64,000 nt of DNA from Acanthacorydalis orientalis (GCA_034766995.1 CM068315.1:22078062-22142061); one strand, 5' to 3'; positions 1 through 12,152 are shown, counted from the first letter of the stretch. Notes: generated by a model from the letters alone, not told the origin. Program-made: numbers and translations.

Positions 1-198
1 ATCATCCACTGCATCCGTGCAATCGACAATAAAGATGAGAACGGAAAAGGATCCAAATTTAAAATAACATCTGGTGGTGTTGGATGTACATATGTTACAA
101 TGAATATTCAATCAAGACGTGGGGATGGATACAACTTCTATATTGAAGTGTACGGTAGCCTTGAAAATAGTACACTTGCCACAAGAGATGATTGTTAA
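1..198 (+). CDS. MBF2-family protein, 3' terminal exon (partial)
   Basis: The first 198 bases are open in frame 1 and end in TAA, giving the last 65 residues of a protein whose beginning lies outside the window. The pattern SGGVGCTYVTM followed by SRRGDGYNFYIEVYG, with a preceding IRAID segment, fits the C-terminal core of the MBF2 family (Transcription activator MBF2 domain), small usually secreted arthropod proteins of about 110-130 residues. Despite the name, the role of most members is not known. Three cysteines are seen (in IHCIR, GCTY and the last residue), as expected of an extracellular protein. The base composition is clearly richer in GC than the sequence after the stop, and no frameshift is present, so this part looks intact. 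Family assignment is by motif recognition; paralogue identity is not determinable. Confidence 0.75.
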   Translation: MIHCIRAIDNKDENGKGSKFKITSGGVGCTYVTMNIQSRRGDGYNFYIEVYGSLENSTLATRDDC

Positions 199-1326
199 AC
201 ATTACACTACCTTGTAAACTGTTTTTCATTTATGAATTATATACTTATGTATACTTTATACAAACTCAATTTTATTAACAGCATTTAAATTTTAAATATA
301 TATATATATATACATATTTATTACTATCAATTTTAATATATACAAATAGAATAATGGTCCAATAATTTTGTCTACATAAAGAATATTTTAACTATACAGA
401 CACACACACACATACACGCATATATATATATACACACACGTATATATGTCTTCATATGTTTAATGTACAGATATTGTAATTAATGAATAAAAATGGATAC
501 TGAAAGTACAAATATGTCAAATTACAGTTAAATAAAATTGTTAAAGCATTTTTGTTATATCATTTATTTAGAATGTTACCTACACAATTCCTTATTTGTT
601 TCTTTAATTCTTACATTCTGATTATTAAAGTAATTTTATACAAAAGAAATGAAAATATAGTTAGGAACTGCTATTTTTTATTACATTTTTGTTATACTAT
701 TAACATAAAATTAATAATCAAAGTTTTGTTTATGTTGAATGTCAAGGCAACAAAATACGGTAAGCAGAATACTAAACAAATATATGTAAATTTAACATAC
801 CTTTATTTAAAAAGTATAATCAAAATAAACACTGCACAGTCAACTGCAAATATGTATAAATTGTGGCGCCGGTTCTATTTCAAGCACATTTAATTTTAGT
901 TGAAGGACATACACGTTTTTAATATAAAAGAAATGTCAAAATGATATTTTTCAGACGGTTATTATAAAATACAAATAGTGTCTATATATATACAGAAAAC
1001 TAAACTTTGTTCTTTGTCTATCATATCATCAATTCATATAAATATCTCTACCTAAATGCTATGAAGTTGGATACATTTCGTTGTTTTTTGATGTGACTTG
1101 AACGATTTTCAGATAACGGCCAATGCTTGTTAAAATAAAATCTTTTCAAAAACATTATATCTGTGAAATTTGGACTATTTATGGAATTAAGTAAAATTTA
1201 ACAATAATTTTATTTTTTGATTGATGTATTTATAAAGTAATTTAGCATTCATGATAGTTTTTTTTTTGTGTAGGCAACAGTGCTTACATATATCTGTAAA
1301 ATGGTGCTAGATATAAGGTCCCTTTG
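199..1326. other. MBF2 3' UTR and AT-rich intergenic DNA
   Basis: Beyond the MBF2 stop there is AT-rich sequence with short TA runs (about 297-312) and a compound CA/TA tract (about 401-448). Open frames here (for example 552-893) have low-complexity composition and no recognisable motif. I see no gene. Confidence 0.5.
486..491 (+). promoter_or_regulatory. Possible polyadenylation signal of the MBF2-like gene
   Basis: AATAAA lies about 290 bases after the MBF2 stop codon; a second one is at 531-536. Either could end the 3' UTR. In DNA this AT-rich such hexamers occur by chance, so the assignment is only positional. Confidence 0.35.
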
Positions 1327-1578
<252 letters not shown>

Positions 1579-1893
1579 ATTTCATTTAACCAATGATATA
1601 AAAAAATGAGTCTGGCAACTGTATTCTTATACTAAATATGTGTGTAAATACATGTTTACAAAACGAATTAGAAATGAATTTCACAAGTGAATTTTTCGTT
1701 AACTCACAAATGACGGAAAATTTATTATCAATAATGTCCGATATTAATTATTGATCATTTTTAATTTTTACTTATGTGGATTTTGTTGACGGTGTCATCA
1801 TCCGCAGAGTACTAAAATACAAAAAAATCAAAGATCAAAACCAAACTTTCTGTAGCTGAGCACTTTGATGAACAACCAGTACACCACAAATTA

Positions 1894-1996
1894 TCAATAA
1901 TCAATTATTGATCCTTTTTAAGCATAAAAATGGTTGTGATTTGTGGAGTAAGAAAAAAAAACATTTGTGAAAATAAATATAGCCACAGTGACAAAC
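1894..1996 (+). repeat. Dispersed repeat family A, copy 1
   Basis: Contains ATCAATTATTGATC followed by TTGTGATTTGTGGAGT and ACATTTGTGAAAATA, a block order also seen near 30.4, 35.7 and 57.2 kb (plus strand) and 41.1 and 61.7 kb (minus strand). No coding capacity is seen. The family is not one I recognise. Confidence 0.55.
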
Positions 1997-2394
1997 TAAA
2001 TTAAAACTCAGTTGTCATTTACTGTTAAGTGTTCTTGTAGGTTTTTGGATTGAACATTTGGACCACTAAATATTGACAAAAAAGGAACAATATTTTTCAT
2101 AATATTGTAGATCTTACGAAAATAGATAGGCGAGATAATATTATAAAAAATAGTCAAAAATTAGTGATGTAAAATAAATCGAAATGTAAATATCTGTCTA
2201 TGTAAAAAAACACTTCCATAAAAATTCACAAAAAAAAATTTATAGAGATTTTGCATGAAATTATTACTAACGATGAAATACGAAGTTACACGAAATTTTT
2301 GCGAAGAATTATGTTATTGATGTGCGACTTTATAAAAACAACAACTATTAAAACAACAACGTTGCAATATATCTGCGAGAATGATTATATAGAC

Positions 2395-2412
2395 ACACTA
2401 ACACACACAGAC

Positions 2413-2502
<90 letters not shown>
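2395..2502. repeat. Compound (CA)n-(TA)n microsatellite
   Basis: A short ACACACAGACACATACAT section runs into about 85 bases of pure TA. Confidence 0.97.
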
Positions 2503-2504
<2 letters not shown>

Positions 2505-3053
2505 CGATTTTGTGCAAATGCAAGCGATACGAGCGAAGCGAGAGGGGTCAGAGCTCCTCGGGTGTGGTTAGCGTAGCGAGTAGGAGGTAGAGTTCCCTGG
2601 CAATTTAAAATATTATACATGTATGACTGAGCATTTTGTGTTATCGACATATGATAAGAAGTGATAAGAAGTCTCATAATAGCCAACTAGGTCAATTAGA
2701 GATTTCAAGTACCAGTTAACAAAACATACTTACATACACAATATCAGACAACAATACCCAAATTTAAAACTTGCAAATACGAAAGAGGCAAATACGGAAG
2801 AGTAGCTTGGTTCGTGTACTTGGTGAGGGAGAAGGGCACAAGCTGTACATGTTTTCACATAGTTCCATACCTTTTAGTAACGTATGTGAAGTTACAAGTC
2901 ATTTCAACATTATGATGTGAAGTTGACAGTTATTTCAACACAAGTGTTTCGTGCGAATGTGCAAAAGAGATAAAATCGAAATTCGAGGTGTCACACAGTT
3001 CTTTTTTTTGAAAAGAAAACAGGAAGTCAATCCATGAGAGGATATTTCTTACA
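2503..3053. other. Intergenic stretch without a recognisable gene
   Basis: Mixed composition, slightly GC-richer at 2520-2620. There is a short local repeat (GAAGTTGACAGTTATTTCAAC resembles GAAGTTACAAGTCATTTCAAC, both near 2890-2940). No motif was recognised. The 5' end of the adjoining mariner may extend into it but its TIR is not visible. Confidence 0.4.
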
Positions 3054-3570
3054 ATGGATGAATCTTCTCCTTTCTATGAAACTGTTCGACTTAGGATGAC
3101 TGAATTTAAACGTGGTAGAAACGGCATCGAAAATGTACTACGCCTAGGATACCCGAAAACAACTGGCACACTAGAAATTAGCTATCCCAGAAATCATCGA
3201 TCTAGTCTACGATATTGGTTTGTCCAACCATAGGCATTTCAACTGAGCGAATACATTTTATTTTACATAATAAATTGCATATGATACGTTTGCTCATGCA
3301 AAACAAAAACGAGTTTGTACAAGAAATCATCCGACTTCTTGGAACTATTTAAAAATAATCCAACAGATTTTATGCGGCGTTGTGTATGTATAGATGAAAA
3401 ATGGATTCATCGTTACATATCAGAGTTACAAAACGCAATCAAGACAATGGACTGAACGAGGTGAAACGAATCCAAAGGACTCAAAGATCAAGTTATTGAC
3501 AGTAGCTATATTTTCCTATGCTCTATACGACGCAATCGAGTTCCCCTAGTCGATAGAGGGGCTAGTGAAG
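3054..3570 (+). pseudogene. Irritans-type mariner transposase fragment
   Basis: Plus-strand frames, broken by several stops and shifts, read as the N-terminal half of a mariner transposase of the irritans (Himar-like) type. The helix-turn-helix linker appears as TEFKRGRNGIENV then GYPKTTGTLE. It is followed by KSSDFLELFKNNPTDFMRRC and the first catalytic-aspartate segment CIDEKWIHRYISE (family consensus is VDETWIHHYTPE). The copy then shows a degenerated YDAIEFP segment and stops near 3570, where a second mariner begins. The second catalytic block and both TIRs are absent, so this is a truncated, inactive remnant. An active element would be about 1.3 kb with a roughly 345-residue D,D34D transposase. 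Confidence 0.8.
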
Positions 3571-4834
3571 TGTAAGATAATTTATATGATTAATTCGTAT
3601 GAGGCAATTCATATACATTTTTCTCAGCTAATAATTAATTTATTAATCTAAATAAACACCATTACAATTGACACATTTTTGCCAATGAATTACAAGTTTA
3701 TTTATTCCGGTTTTATAAAATTCTGGAGTTCTGGAGTTGATAAAATCTCGAAATGCACTTTCGGCATCACTTTAGTTGTTTAAGACCTTACCCTGTAAGA
3801 AGTTGTCGAAATGCTTAAACAAGTGATAATCTGTTGGCAAGATTCTGGTGAGTATGGTGGATGGAGCAATGTTTCATAGCCTGATTCATTCAATGTTTGG
3901 AGGGTCAATCGTACAACGTGTAGTCGTGCAACAGGATTGAACATTTTCAGTTGAACAGTAGGGGAACCAGACGTCGCAGTTTTTGGTGCATTTTGTTGAT
4001 TTCTTGACAATAACCCTTAGCTGTAATGGTTTCATCAGGATTCAATAATTGTAGTGGATTATATCAAGCGCAGCTATCAAATAGTCACAATAATTTTTTT
4101 TTTGGTGTAATTTTGGTTTTACGAAATCCTTTGGGGCTTCATTTTCATCTAATCATTGTGCAGACCGTTTTTTTTTTTGTCGTAAAGGATCCACTGTTCA
4201 CGCACGTTACAATACAATCGAAAAATGTATCGTTTCTGTTGCGTAAAAGAAGCGTAGAACAAACTTCGTTACAATGATTTTTTTTTCGTTGGGTTCGTGC
4301 AGCACCCATTTGTCAAGTTCTTTTGATGTTCCTATCTGTTTTATTTGGTTCAAAACTGTGGATGACTAATGCCTAACTTTTATTCAAGATCTCGACTTGT
4401 TGTGCATGGTTCGGATTCAATTAATGCCTTCAGTTGGTCGTTATGAATTGAAGAAGGACACCCGCAACTTTCTTCATCTTTAAGGCTCTCCGTTTTCAGT
4501 ACAACATTTTTCAAACCACCATTGCACCGTATGTTTCTTAATAGTACACACACCAAAAGCATCGTTTAGTTTACGAGTAGTTTCTGACGCTTTACTACCC
4601 GTTTTGAGCTCATACATAAAAATGCTCATATTTGTTTTTTCCATTTTTTATTCAATAGCTCAATTTTTTAAAAAATAAATCATACGACTAAAGTCGACCA
4701 AAGTTACCAAAATGCAGACCAAAAATTCACTTTAAAATGATATTAACATAAACATAATGAAATGTCACTTTATTGAAAAAATTAAGATTAGAATTCAGAA
4801 AACAAAAACCGCTTTAATTTTCCTACCAATCTAA
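3571..4834 (-). mobile_element. Cecropia-type mariner, dead copy A
   Basis: The right terminus reads CCTACCAATCTAA, the inverse of the TTAGGTTGGTAG-type mariner end also seen on the copy at 61.0 kb. Reading the minus strand, the N-terminal transposase part lies near 4645-4380 (MYELKTGSKASETTRKLNDA then a WWFEK helix-turn-helix block). The C-terminal part lies near 3990-3645 (LNESGYETLLHPPYSPE, then a degenerated NGVYLD end). Stops and frameshifts interrupt every segment, so it is inactive. Length (about 1.26 kb) is close to full size. The left TIR is not recognisable and the left boundary is set where the neighbouring irritans mariner stops. Its right end runs straight into a (TA)n array. Confidence 0.8.
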
Positions 4835-4837
4835 TAT

Positions 4838-4891
<54 letters not shown>
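4834..4891. repeat. (TA)n microsatellite abutting mariner copy A
   Basis: TATATACATACATA followed by pure TA for about 45 bases, beginning exactly at the TA target site of the mariner end. Confidence 0.95.
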
Positions 4892-4894
<3 letters not shown>

Positions 4895-5385
4895 CTTGGT
4901 AGCATCAGTATTTGTACAGTCATTTTATTAATGCCTCTTAAAGTCTTCATGAAGTTGAAAAGGCATCCTTGTCAAGTTTAGAATAATTGTAAGCGAATTT
5001 CTACGTACGCTTACTCAGGATGTTCAAGATTTTTGATTCATTCCAATTTATTAAATCAGTCAAGTGTTTTGAGTTCTTATATAAAAAATTTCAAAATGCC
5101 TGATGTATTTCCTACATATAACACTTTATTCATTGCTTACTCACATAAAGTGAATTGCTAGATTATCGTTAATTTTATTCCGAAAATAAACGATTAAATT
5201 AATATACACGTCTACTTTAAATGTTTTTTAACTTTTAGTTAAAATCGTCATGCTTAAATATGAATCGACTGATCTAAACTTTTTATAGAACTCATTTAAA
5301 CTCATTTAATGAAAATATCAAGCAGTAAAGCCCGAACATTGAAAAAATGCTTCTCTTATAAATAATTGTAATCGAACTATATATA

Positions 5386-5929
5386 CTAGGTGTACAAATT
5401 GATTCGGTGCCTTTTTTATAGAAAATTAATGTTTACGGAAAAATGGAATTCATTTCAATTCTCGAAATATCACCCATCATTTTGTATAGCTTTGCTCCAT
5501 CTATCGGGTAAAAAATGAATCATTTGTCGAAAAAAGGTGGTGAGCGAGGGTGGGATGAGAATGAGGCTTTGAGTAGAAGTAGTAATGTATTTTCGGACCT
5601 CCTCTACTGTTTTTATTTTTTTTTTGATATTTTATGCATCACAACACATTCCTCAAAAGCTGAACAAATCATTCGAACGCCTGTGGCAGCATTTTTTTTT
5701 AACTGGAATGTAAAAAGTATGCAATGCCTAATATGTTAACTTTCAGACACCATAATTTTCACTACTATTTTATGTAGTTATGCCAACTGCTTGGTCAAGA
5801 TATATAGTGTTTTTAAATGATAAGGTTAGCGCTTCAAAATCTTAAACAACGAGAAAATATTTTAATTCAAAACAAAGTTATGATTAATTAATTAAAACGT
5901 AAAGGGTCCGAATTAATTTTCACGCGTAA
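5386..5929 (-). mobile_element. 544-bp TIR element, mariner deletion derivative
   Basis: The left end CTAGGTGTACAAATTGATTC and the right end GGGTCCGAATTAATTTTCAC followed by GCGTAA are imperfect inverted copies, and both are flanked by TA (5384-5385 and 5930-5931), as expected for a Tc1/mariner insertion. The start GGTGTACAA resembles mauritiana-subfamily (Mos1/peach) mariner ends. Minus-strand translation near the left end gives PDRWSKAIQNDGD, like the C-terminal segment of mariner transposases (usually RWxKCIxxxGxY). At 544 bp it lacks most of the transposase and would be non-autonomous. Subfamily is an inference from the terminus. Confidence 0.6.
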
Positions 5930-6319
5930 TATATATAATTAGTTCTTGTAAATTGCCTTTTTCATAGACAATAACCTCATGCTTTTTCATACTCATGTAA
6001 TGAACATCTTTTCACTGTTTTCTATTATTTTTTGTAGATCTATTCTAATATTAAAATCTATTATATATCTATCTATTATAAAATTAATACGTATGTAATT
6101 GTGTTTAATTAGAAATCGGCATTGAACTTGAATACGATGATTGGAATTTCATGCATGTTATAAAATAGGTCACATGCAAAAATAGACAGTCAATCGTGAT
6201 GATTTTTAAAAAAAAGAAGAAATCAAAAACGTTAGTACGCACGCTATTCGCATTATAACAATAAAATTGTATAAGCTAATAGATTTAATATACATACACA
6301 TATACATACACACACACAT

Positions 6320-6370
<51 letters not shown>

Positions 6371-7198
6371 TAAAGAATATACATGCACTGGCTAAAGTGT
6401 CAATTAATTCTAATCACATTTTCTATACATACTTTCTCCCCCTGCGTGCTTTATAAAGGATTCGCAATGACATTGATATTAAAACGTATTGGAATAACAA
6501 TGTTTTAATTTGATTAGTATTCAGGAAGAGGACAAATGACTGGCATGCATTTTGCTAGTAAAGATTTGTTTATTTTTATGATGGAATTTTTTTCTATTTC
6601 ACTTTTCTTTTTAGTTTATATATAGATTGGTAAATTGTTTTTTTATTATACAATACATTGGACTTGTATAATAAAAAAAATAATTTTATGTATAGTGAGT
6701 ATATTTATGTATAGTGAGTGCAACTCATATAGTTATAATATTTTTCTTTATCAAAATTAGAGAAATTGGCAAAAAAAAATAATTTCATACATTTATTTTC
6801 AGTGCTAATGTGTTTTTTTAACAAATCAATCAATATAATATAATATCTTTCTGTATAAAAAATAATTCAATTGTAAAATTTTCATAAAATATTTTTTTTT
6901 ATTTTTCGTGTAGACTACCTCCTCGCAACGCTGCTTCCACCATCATATTAGAGGGAGAAACACAATTTTATGGGGGCATTTTTTTACCTGAAAATTATTT
7001 AACCTTATGCATAGAACCAATTCTATATGAAAAAATATCTATGTTGGAAAATGTTAGTATTAAAAAATAAGTTACATAATTCATATTATGTATTTAGTCA
7101 AAATATTAAAATGTAATAATCTAATAAAACAAATTACAAGTTTTGAAAATAACAAAGAAGTTTTTTTCGATTTAACGTAATAATTCAATATAATTGTA
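5930..7198. other. AT-rich intergenic stretch
   Basis: Contains a CA/TA microsatellite (6291-6372) and a 17-bp tandem duplication of TATGTATAGTGAGT near 6688-6721. No coding or transposon motif is seen. Confidence 0.5.
6291..6372. repeat. Compound (CA)n-(TA)n microsatellite
   Basis: CACACACATACACACACA followed by TA repeats and ACACATATATA. Confidence 0.95.
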
Positions 7199-8124
7199 TT
7201 AAGTTGGTACAAAAATAATTTCGGTTTTTACGATATCGAGTATAAAGACGCATATATCAGTATAAAAATTATATTTATTAATCAAAATAAAGACTATTGG
7301 CATGCACACGTTTCTCCCAACGGGAAACAAGTTTGTTTATTCCTACAATATAGAATTCTGGAGTACTGAAATTAACAAATTCATCGAAACAGCTTTAAGC
7401 TGATGCTTGATCTTTGAAAACCTTATCTCGTAAGCAATTACTCAAATGTTTTAAAAAATTATAATCTGTAGGAGAGTGATCCTGAGAATAAGGTAGGTGA
7501 GGTAACGTTTCACAACCCAGTACATTTAATTTTTTTATAGTCATTTGTGAGACGTGTAGTCAGGTGTTGTCGTGAAAAAGAATCGGTTCACTTCGATTGA
7601 CTAATGCTGGCCGTAAATGATGCAACTTCTCAGCCATTTTTTTCAATTTTCTGGCAATATTTCTGCTGTTATTGTTTCAATAGGATTTATAGCGAATGAT
7701 ACCACTTGCCGATCACCAAACAGTAACCATAACCTTTTTTTCATGGAGTTTCGGTTTAGTAAATTATTTTAATGGTTCTCCTCGGTCTAGCCACTGTGAT
7801 GAACGTTTTACATTGTTGTAGATAATCTACTGTTCATCATATGTGACAATACGATAAAGAAAGGGATCATTTTTGCTGCGTAAAGCAAGCACAGAGCAGA
7901 CTTCATATCGCCGAATTGCTTAATGTTCGTTTTATAGGTTTTTAAGAGGTTATATCCAAAAATACTAAAGAATGAAAACTATAGACATAAACTGAAATTA
8001 GTAGTGCTAATTTCATAGTTTATAATAATTTATCACATGACTATAACAAAAGATAACGGTAACTAGAAACATCGGCACCAAACTTGAAATAATAAAAACC
8101 GCAATTATTTTTGCACCAACCTAA
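7199..8124 (-). mobile_element. Cecropia-type mariner copy B with internal deletion
   Basis: Starts TTAAGTTGGTACAAAAATAA and ends TTTTTGCACCAACCTAA; these are inverted and flanked by TA on both sides (7197-7198, 8125-8126). The body matches the full-length copy at 14447-15685 in the same order (GTTTGTTTATTCCTACAATA, GATAAAGAAAGGGATCATTT). It then jumps at about 7940 from the middle of the transposase to the 5' non-coding part (AAGAGGTTATATCCAA), so roughly 300 bp covering the helix-turn-helix region is missing. Many stops remain in the rest. It is an inactive internal-deletion derivative of the same lineage as the copy at 14.4 kb. Confidence 0.85.
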
Positions 8125-8499
8125 TAATTTTCTTATTGTCGGTGAAAATGCGTTCATAAAAACGATTTTTTCATGCGTAGAAATGTTTTTAATCATCGCG
8201 GTAAACCATTAGGAAGATTCTCCCAATCAGACTCCATGATTTTCAAATCTCTCAAAATCGGAGATTTTATTAGTTGGGGTAAACGGAGCAACCGGAGTGG
8301 AAGAATCATTTTTAAGGATTTAGTTTTTAGTATGAATTATAAAAACTTTTTTCAAATTGTATGAAATGATTCCAGTTTATCATAAAAATGAGAAAAGCAT
8401 GCGAGAAATAGAACAAAATGTTATTTTCAGAATATTATCATCACTAATTCGAACATAATGGGTGATAGGAGTCAACCTTGATTTGCTCAACCTAAAGTT

Positions 8500-8990
8500 G
8501 AATCTGCCCCGTTTCTCCGGTAACGGTGAAGATGGTAGTAAATAAGTAAAGTTATTCTACCACCCTATGCAATTTCTCAGAACAATCGACCCTACCAATG
8601 CACACCAGATATGGTTGTGACGAACAGAGCCAAAAGCAATGTCAAGCAATATGACTACTATCTTCTTACCCTCACGTCTCATATCATTAAGGGCCGCCTG
8701 GACTATAAAGATGTGCTCTTAGTACTCCTCACGCTCCAGAAACCCTTCCTGCATCGGCAAGTTCGGGGAGGTTCGTACCACTTACGGAGACATCTGGTTG
8801 GAGATGACGTCTACGTACAAACTGACGAACTTACTGCCTAGGATCAACACCTTCCATTTGTCAAGATCGTAACAGTAGTACTTCTTATATAGACGATTGT
8901 TCTCGATTCAGCTCACACCTGTGGCGTCTGATCTTCTCAGAAGCAGTAATCATACATTGCAGTCAATACAACATATCTCGGGTGCTCTTA
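8500..8990 (-). pseudogene. LINE reverse-transcriptase fragment, R2-like
   Basis: The minus strand reads, in shifting frames, a KGF/EGF-type segment followed by EHIFIVQAALNDMRREGKK and VVILLDIAFGSVRHNHIW. This corresponds to reverse-transcriptase blocks of R2-type non-LTR elements (FTLQ...RRKGK...LLDLANAFGSVPH), including the first catalytic aspartate in LLD. The stretch is visibly richer in GC than its surroundings, as transposon coding DNA is here. The downstream catalytic aspartate pair, endonuclease and untranslated ends are not seen, so this is a short 5'- and 3'-truncated relic. Clade assignment within R2-like elements is tentative; another LINE clade is possible. Confidence 0.6.
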
Positions 8991-9659
8991 GTTCTTCTTT
9001 TATATCTTTTGAAGATTCAGATGGATTACTTGTGTATAAACATGAAATACGACGGTCTATTTAAATATTTGTTTTTCGTTATGGTTCAGTGTTTATGAGA
9101 CTTTTTTAATTTTTTTTTGGCTTCGAGACATTTTTCACCATCGTTTTTGAGCGTCGAAGAGTTCTAGTAGTTTCTTCAAAAGAATTTAAAGTCAAAAAAA
9201 TTTAAACTTTTTTTGTTTTATTGTTTACACTTTTAACTTTAGTATACAAAAAAATAAATGTTTTGCCATGGCGTAACAGTTAGCTCTGATGAAAAAAATT
9301 TTAAACAAAACAATCAAATACGGTTTTAATTAGTATCGTTACAGCAATGTCCTTATCCATTTTTAATTGATTTCATAAGAAAATGACAAAATGGCACCGA
9401 ATTTTTTTCAATTATCGCGTTTTGTAGTCTTTTTGGTTGATTTTTTAATGAAAAAACAATAATAATTACAATAAGAACATAAATTTGGTCCAAGATGAAT
9501 TTAATAGCATAAAGAACATTGTGTCAAAATTTCAGCCAAGTCGATAAAATAGTTTTCTTTTCATCAACACCGCCACCCGAAAAAAGTAGTTTAGAGAAAA
9601 ACGCGTTCATAGTTGTAACGGAGGAAAATCGATAGTTTCTGGCATCTTTTTCTCTTTTA

Positions 9660-10652
9660 TACATGCGTTTCTTAACATGTAGAATACATTATTTCTTCTT
9701 CACAATCAAGTCATCACCATTTTGAACTCAGAAAAGCGTTGAAGGTTTTCGTATAGCCATCCCCAATATAACTCATATTTTACACCGTAAAATTCTTCAG
9801 ATCTTTGAAATATTTCAATGACAGCGCTCACCTCAATTTTTCCAGCACTACCATGGTGGTTTGCAGCATATTCAGCTTCATATTCTTTATACCATACTTC
9901 GTATTCAACTGTATCTTTGAGATATTTCCATTTTTCACAAGCTTTACAAATGCTTTACTTGGCCACGATGTCCAAAATCTTATTAAAGTATTTGCCAATT
10001 AATGATACAATGTCAGGAAGAAAACTATAGCCTCGTTTTATCCATAAAACCATCGCATGACACCGTGAATTGAGTTGGTGTATATCCTGCTTCTTCACTA
10101 AATTTTTTTTTTCATCAGAAGCTTTACTTGGGATAATACCGAACACAATTTTTACTGCAGAACTTATTTATCGATAGCCGAATAATAACATGCCAATCTA
10201 CATAAATCTTGACCAAAATCCATTAGTCCACAAAAATTTTTAATGCCTTGAAAACCAATTCCGAGCATTCTCATTACAAAAACGTAACGACTATTGGTTT
10301 CAAATTATTTATCAATCTTAGGTTCAATGTGTGTTTCACCACATGAACATTGGTCTGATAATTTAAAACCTAATCCTCGCTGTCCATATTTTTCAAAAAT
10401 CACATCACAGTCACATTTTCTTCACACAAATATCTTTTGTAATGTTGAAAAAACTAAACTAAATTGAATGATGCAATAATTAAATGTTGGATCAACTCCT
10501 ACATCGAAATCTTCGCTGCATTTCAATTTTTTTTGCTGAAGTACTTTCACGTAAAGTATTTTTTGAAGTATAATGGTTATCTCTCGAAAATATCTTTTTT
10601 TAACCCGATGATTTGATCTCCTTGCACTGTATTTACTTTTCTTCTTATCCAT
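9660..10652 (-). pseudogene. Mutator-like transposase pseudogene
   Basis: From the start MDKKKSKYSARRSNHRVKKR at 10652 the minus strand can be followed through several frameshifts. The blocks are a KCSEDFDVGVDPTFNYCI segment, NLKPIVVTF, FKALKIFVDLWILVKI, CHAMVLWIKRGYSFLPDIVS and LIGKYFNKILDIVAK. After these come NHHGSAGKIEVSAVIEIFQR and a GVKY...GD block near 9730. This order (basic N-terminus, cysteine motif region, then a WxKRGyxS.fG...iG.y.gK.vD..vK and NH.GSAGKMEv core) is the pattern of the Mutator-like transposase domain proteins common in insect genomes. Catalytic function is lost through multiple stops. The C-terminal third and terminal repeats are not found. Confidence 0.7.
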
Positions 10653-10659
10653 TTTGCAC

Positions 10660-12106
10660 TCGATGTTGCTTCGTCAATATACGAAAATGAACTAAACCAC
10701 GACGCTACTTACAAATATGTTTCCTAATACTTGTGATTTATCACCTGAACACAATATAGAATTTGGTGGGGGAAAATTTCTCGGAAAAGAAATAGAAAAG
10801 GGACCGAAGAAATTTGGAGACGAATCAGTCGCGTGCCAAAGCCGGATATGCGCGGCAGAGTGCTTCGCTTTTACTTAAAAGGGCTGTAAATTATGAACTA
10901 TTCAGAATTTCGCATTAAAAATTTCATAGTATATTTTTGAAAGTATAAACCTTCCAGAAATTAAAAAAATGTTTTTTTTTTAATTTTCAAACCAGACTGA
11001 CTACTTTATCATTTTATTAGTCTATACCACATTTGATATTTTAATTCATTTTTTTTTTTTGATACAAATCATTATATACAAACAAAAACGATGTAAATTT
11101 ACGATAAAGATAATTGCTTTATCTTTTTTCTTAAATTGGAGGTAACGATATCCTAACAACACAATTAAGTTCCATTTTTCTATCGTAATTATTTATAAAG
11201 ACACTTAATAGTACTTATTATTCTATTGATTCTTACACTTATTTAATTAAGTTATAATTAATAATAAAGTTAACTATTTTTATTCAATTTAACTATTAAT
11301 AATTTTCAATCAATAAGTAATCAATTTGTTTCCTTACAAATGGTTAATTTATGCTTGAAATTTGATACGTTTTCTCATTGACAGAAAATAGTACATACTT
11401 TAAATATAAAAAAAATATATATTTTTGCACACCTTTTAAATTAAAAAAAAATGAATGAAGGTAAATGAAGTAGTAACATTAACATAAAAATGTAGAGTGT
11501 AAATGTAGTAAATGATAAAAATTATATTCTAATTGTGTTTAGAAAAAGTGAAATATATATTTAAATCGGATTTCATGTTTCTCTCTGACTTTAATATATA
11601 TTATATAAATTAGTATGAGATAGATTCTATTGTGTAATTTCAAAACAGCTGCAACAGACTACATTTATTAATTATTTTTAGAAATTACATACATACATAT
11701 TTCATTTAAAAAAAACTTGTTGAACAGGAGGATTCTAAGACATTAGTTGTTGGATTTTTATCTATTGAACTATCTTAAGTGTTTATTTATATTCATCTCA
11801 TAAATACTATAAAAAAAATAATAAATTCAAATAAATTAGGGAAATACTAAGAATATTTGAAAAATTTATTCAATTTTTGCACCGTCGAGTTGTATATGTT
11901 TTAGAAGAAAACTATTTTGCGAATTTACTACAAATTCATATAAGGATTTCACATTTTTTATTCAAATATATTTTTCAATAAACAACAAGGTATTTTTAAC
12001 GACAAATTAAGTAAAAAATATATCTAATATAATAGAAAAATAATATACTCTATTTATTTTATGAAACGTCTAAGACAACATCCCTATATAATTAATTTGT
12101 TCAAAT

Positions 12107-12107
<1 letters not shown>
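10660..12107. other. AT-rich intergenic stretch
   Basis: About 1.4 kb with no recognisable coding motif or TIR; the part from 10670 to 10880 is somewhat GC-richer and may be a decayed end of the Mutator-like element. Confidence 0.45.

Positions 12108-12148
<41 letters not shown>
12108..12148. repeat. (TA)n microsatellite
   Basis: About 40 bases of TA. Confidence 0.95.

Positions 12149-12152
<4 letters not shown>

Noticed and set aside
552..893. 113-codon plus-strand open frame after the MBF2 exon
   Set aside because: Composition is that of AT-rich non-coding DNA (K, N, I, Y, F dominate), with no motif and no splice or promoter context.
9389..9406. GGCACCGAATTTTTTTCAAT as the right end of the element starting at 5386
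   Set aside because: A much better inverted match with TA flank lies at 5901-5929; this one is isolated and lacks the terminal bases.
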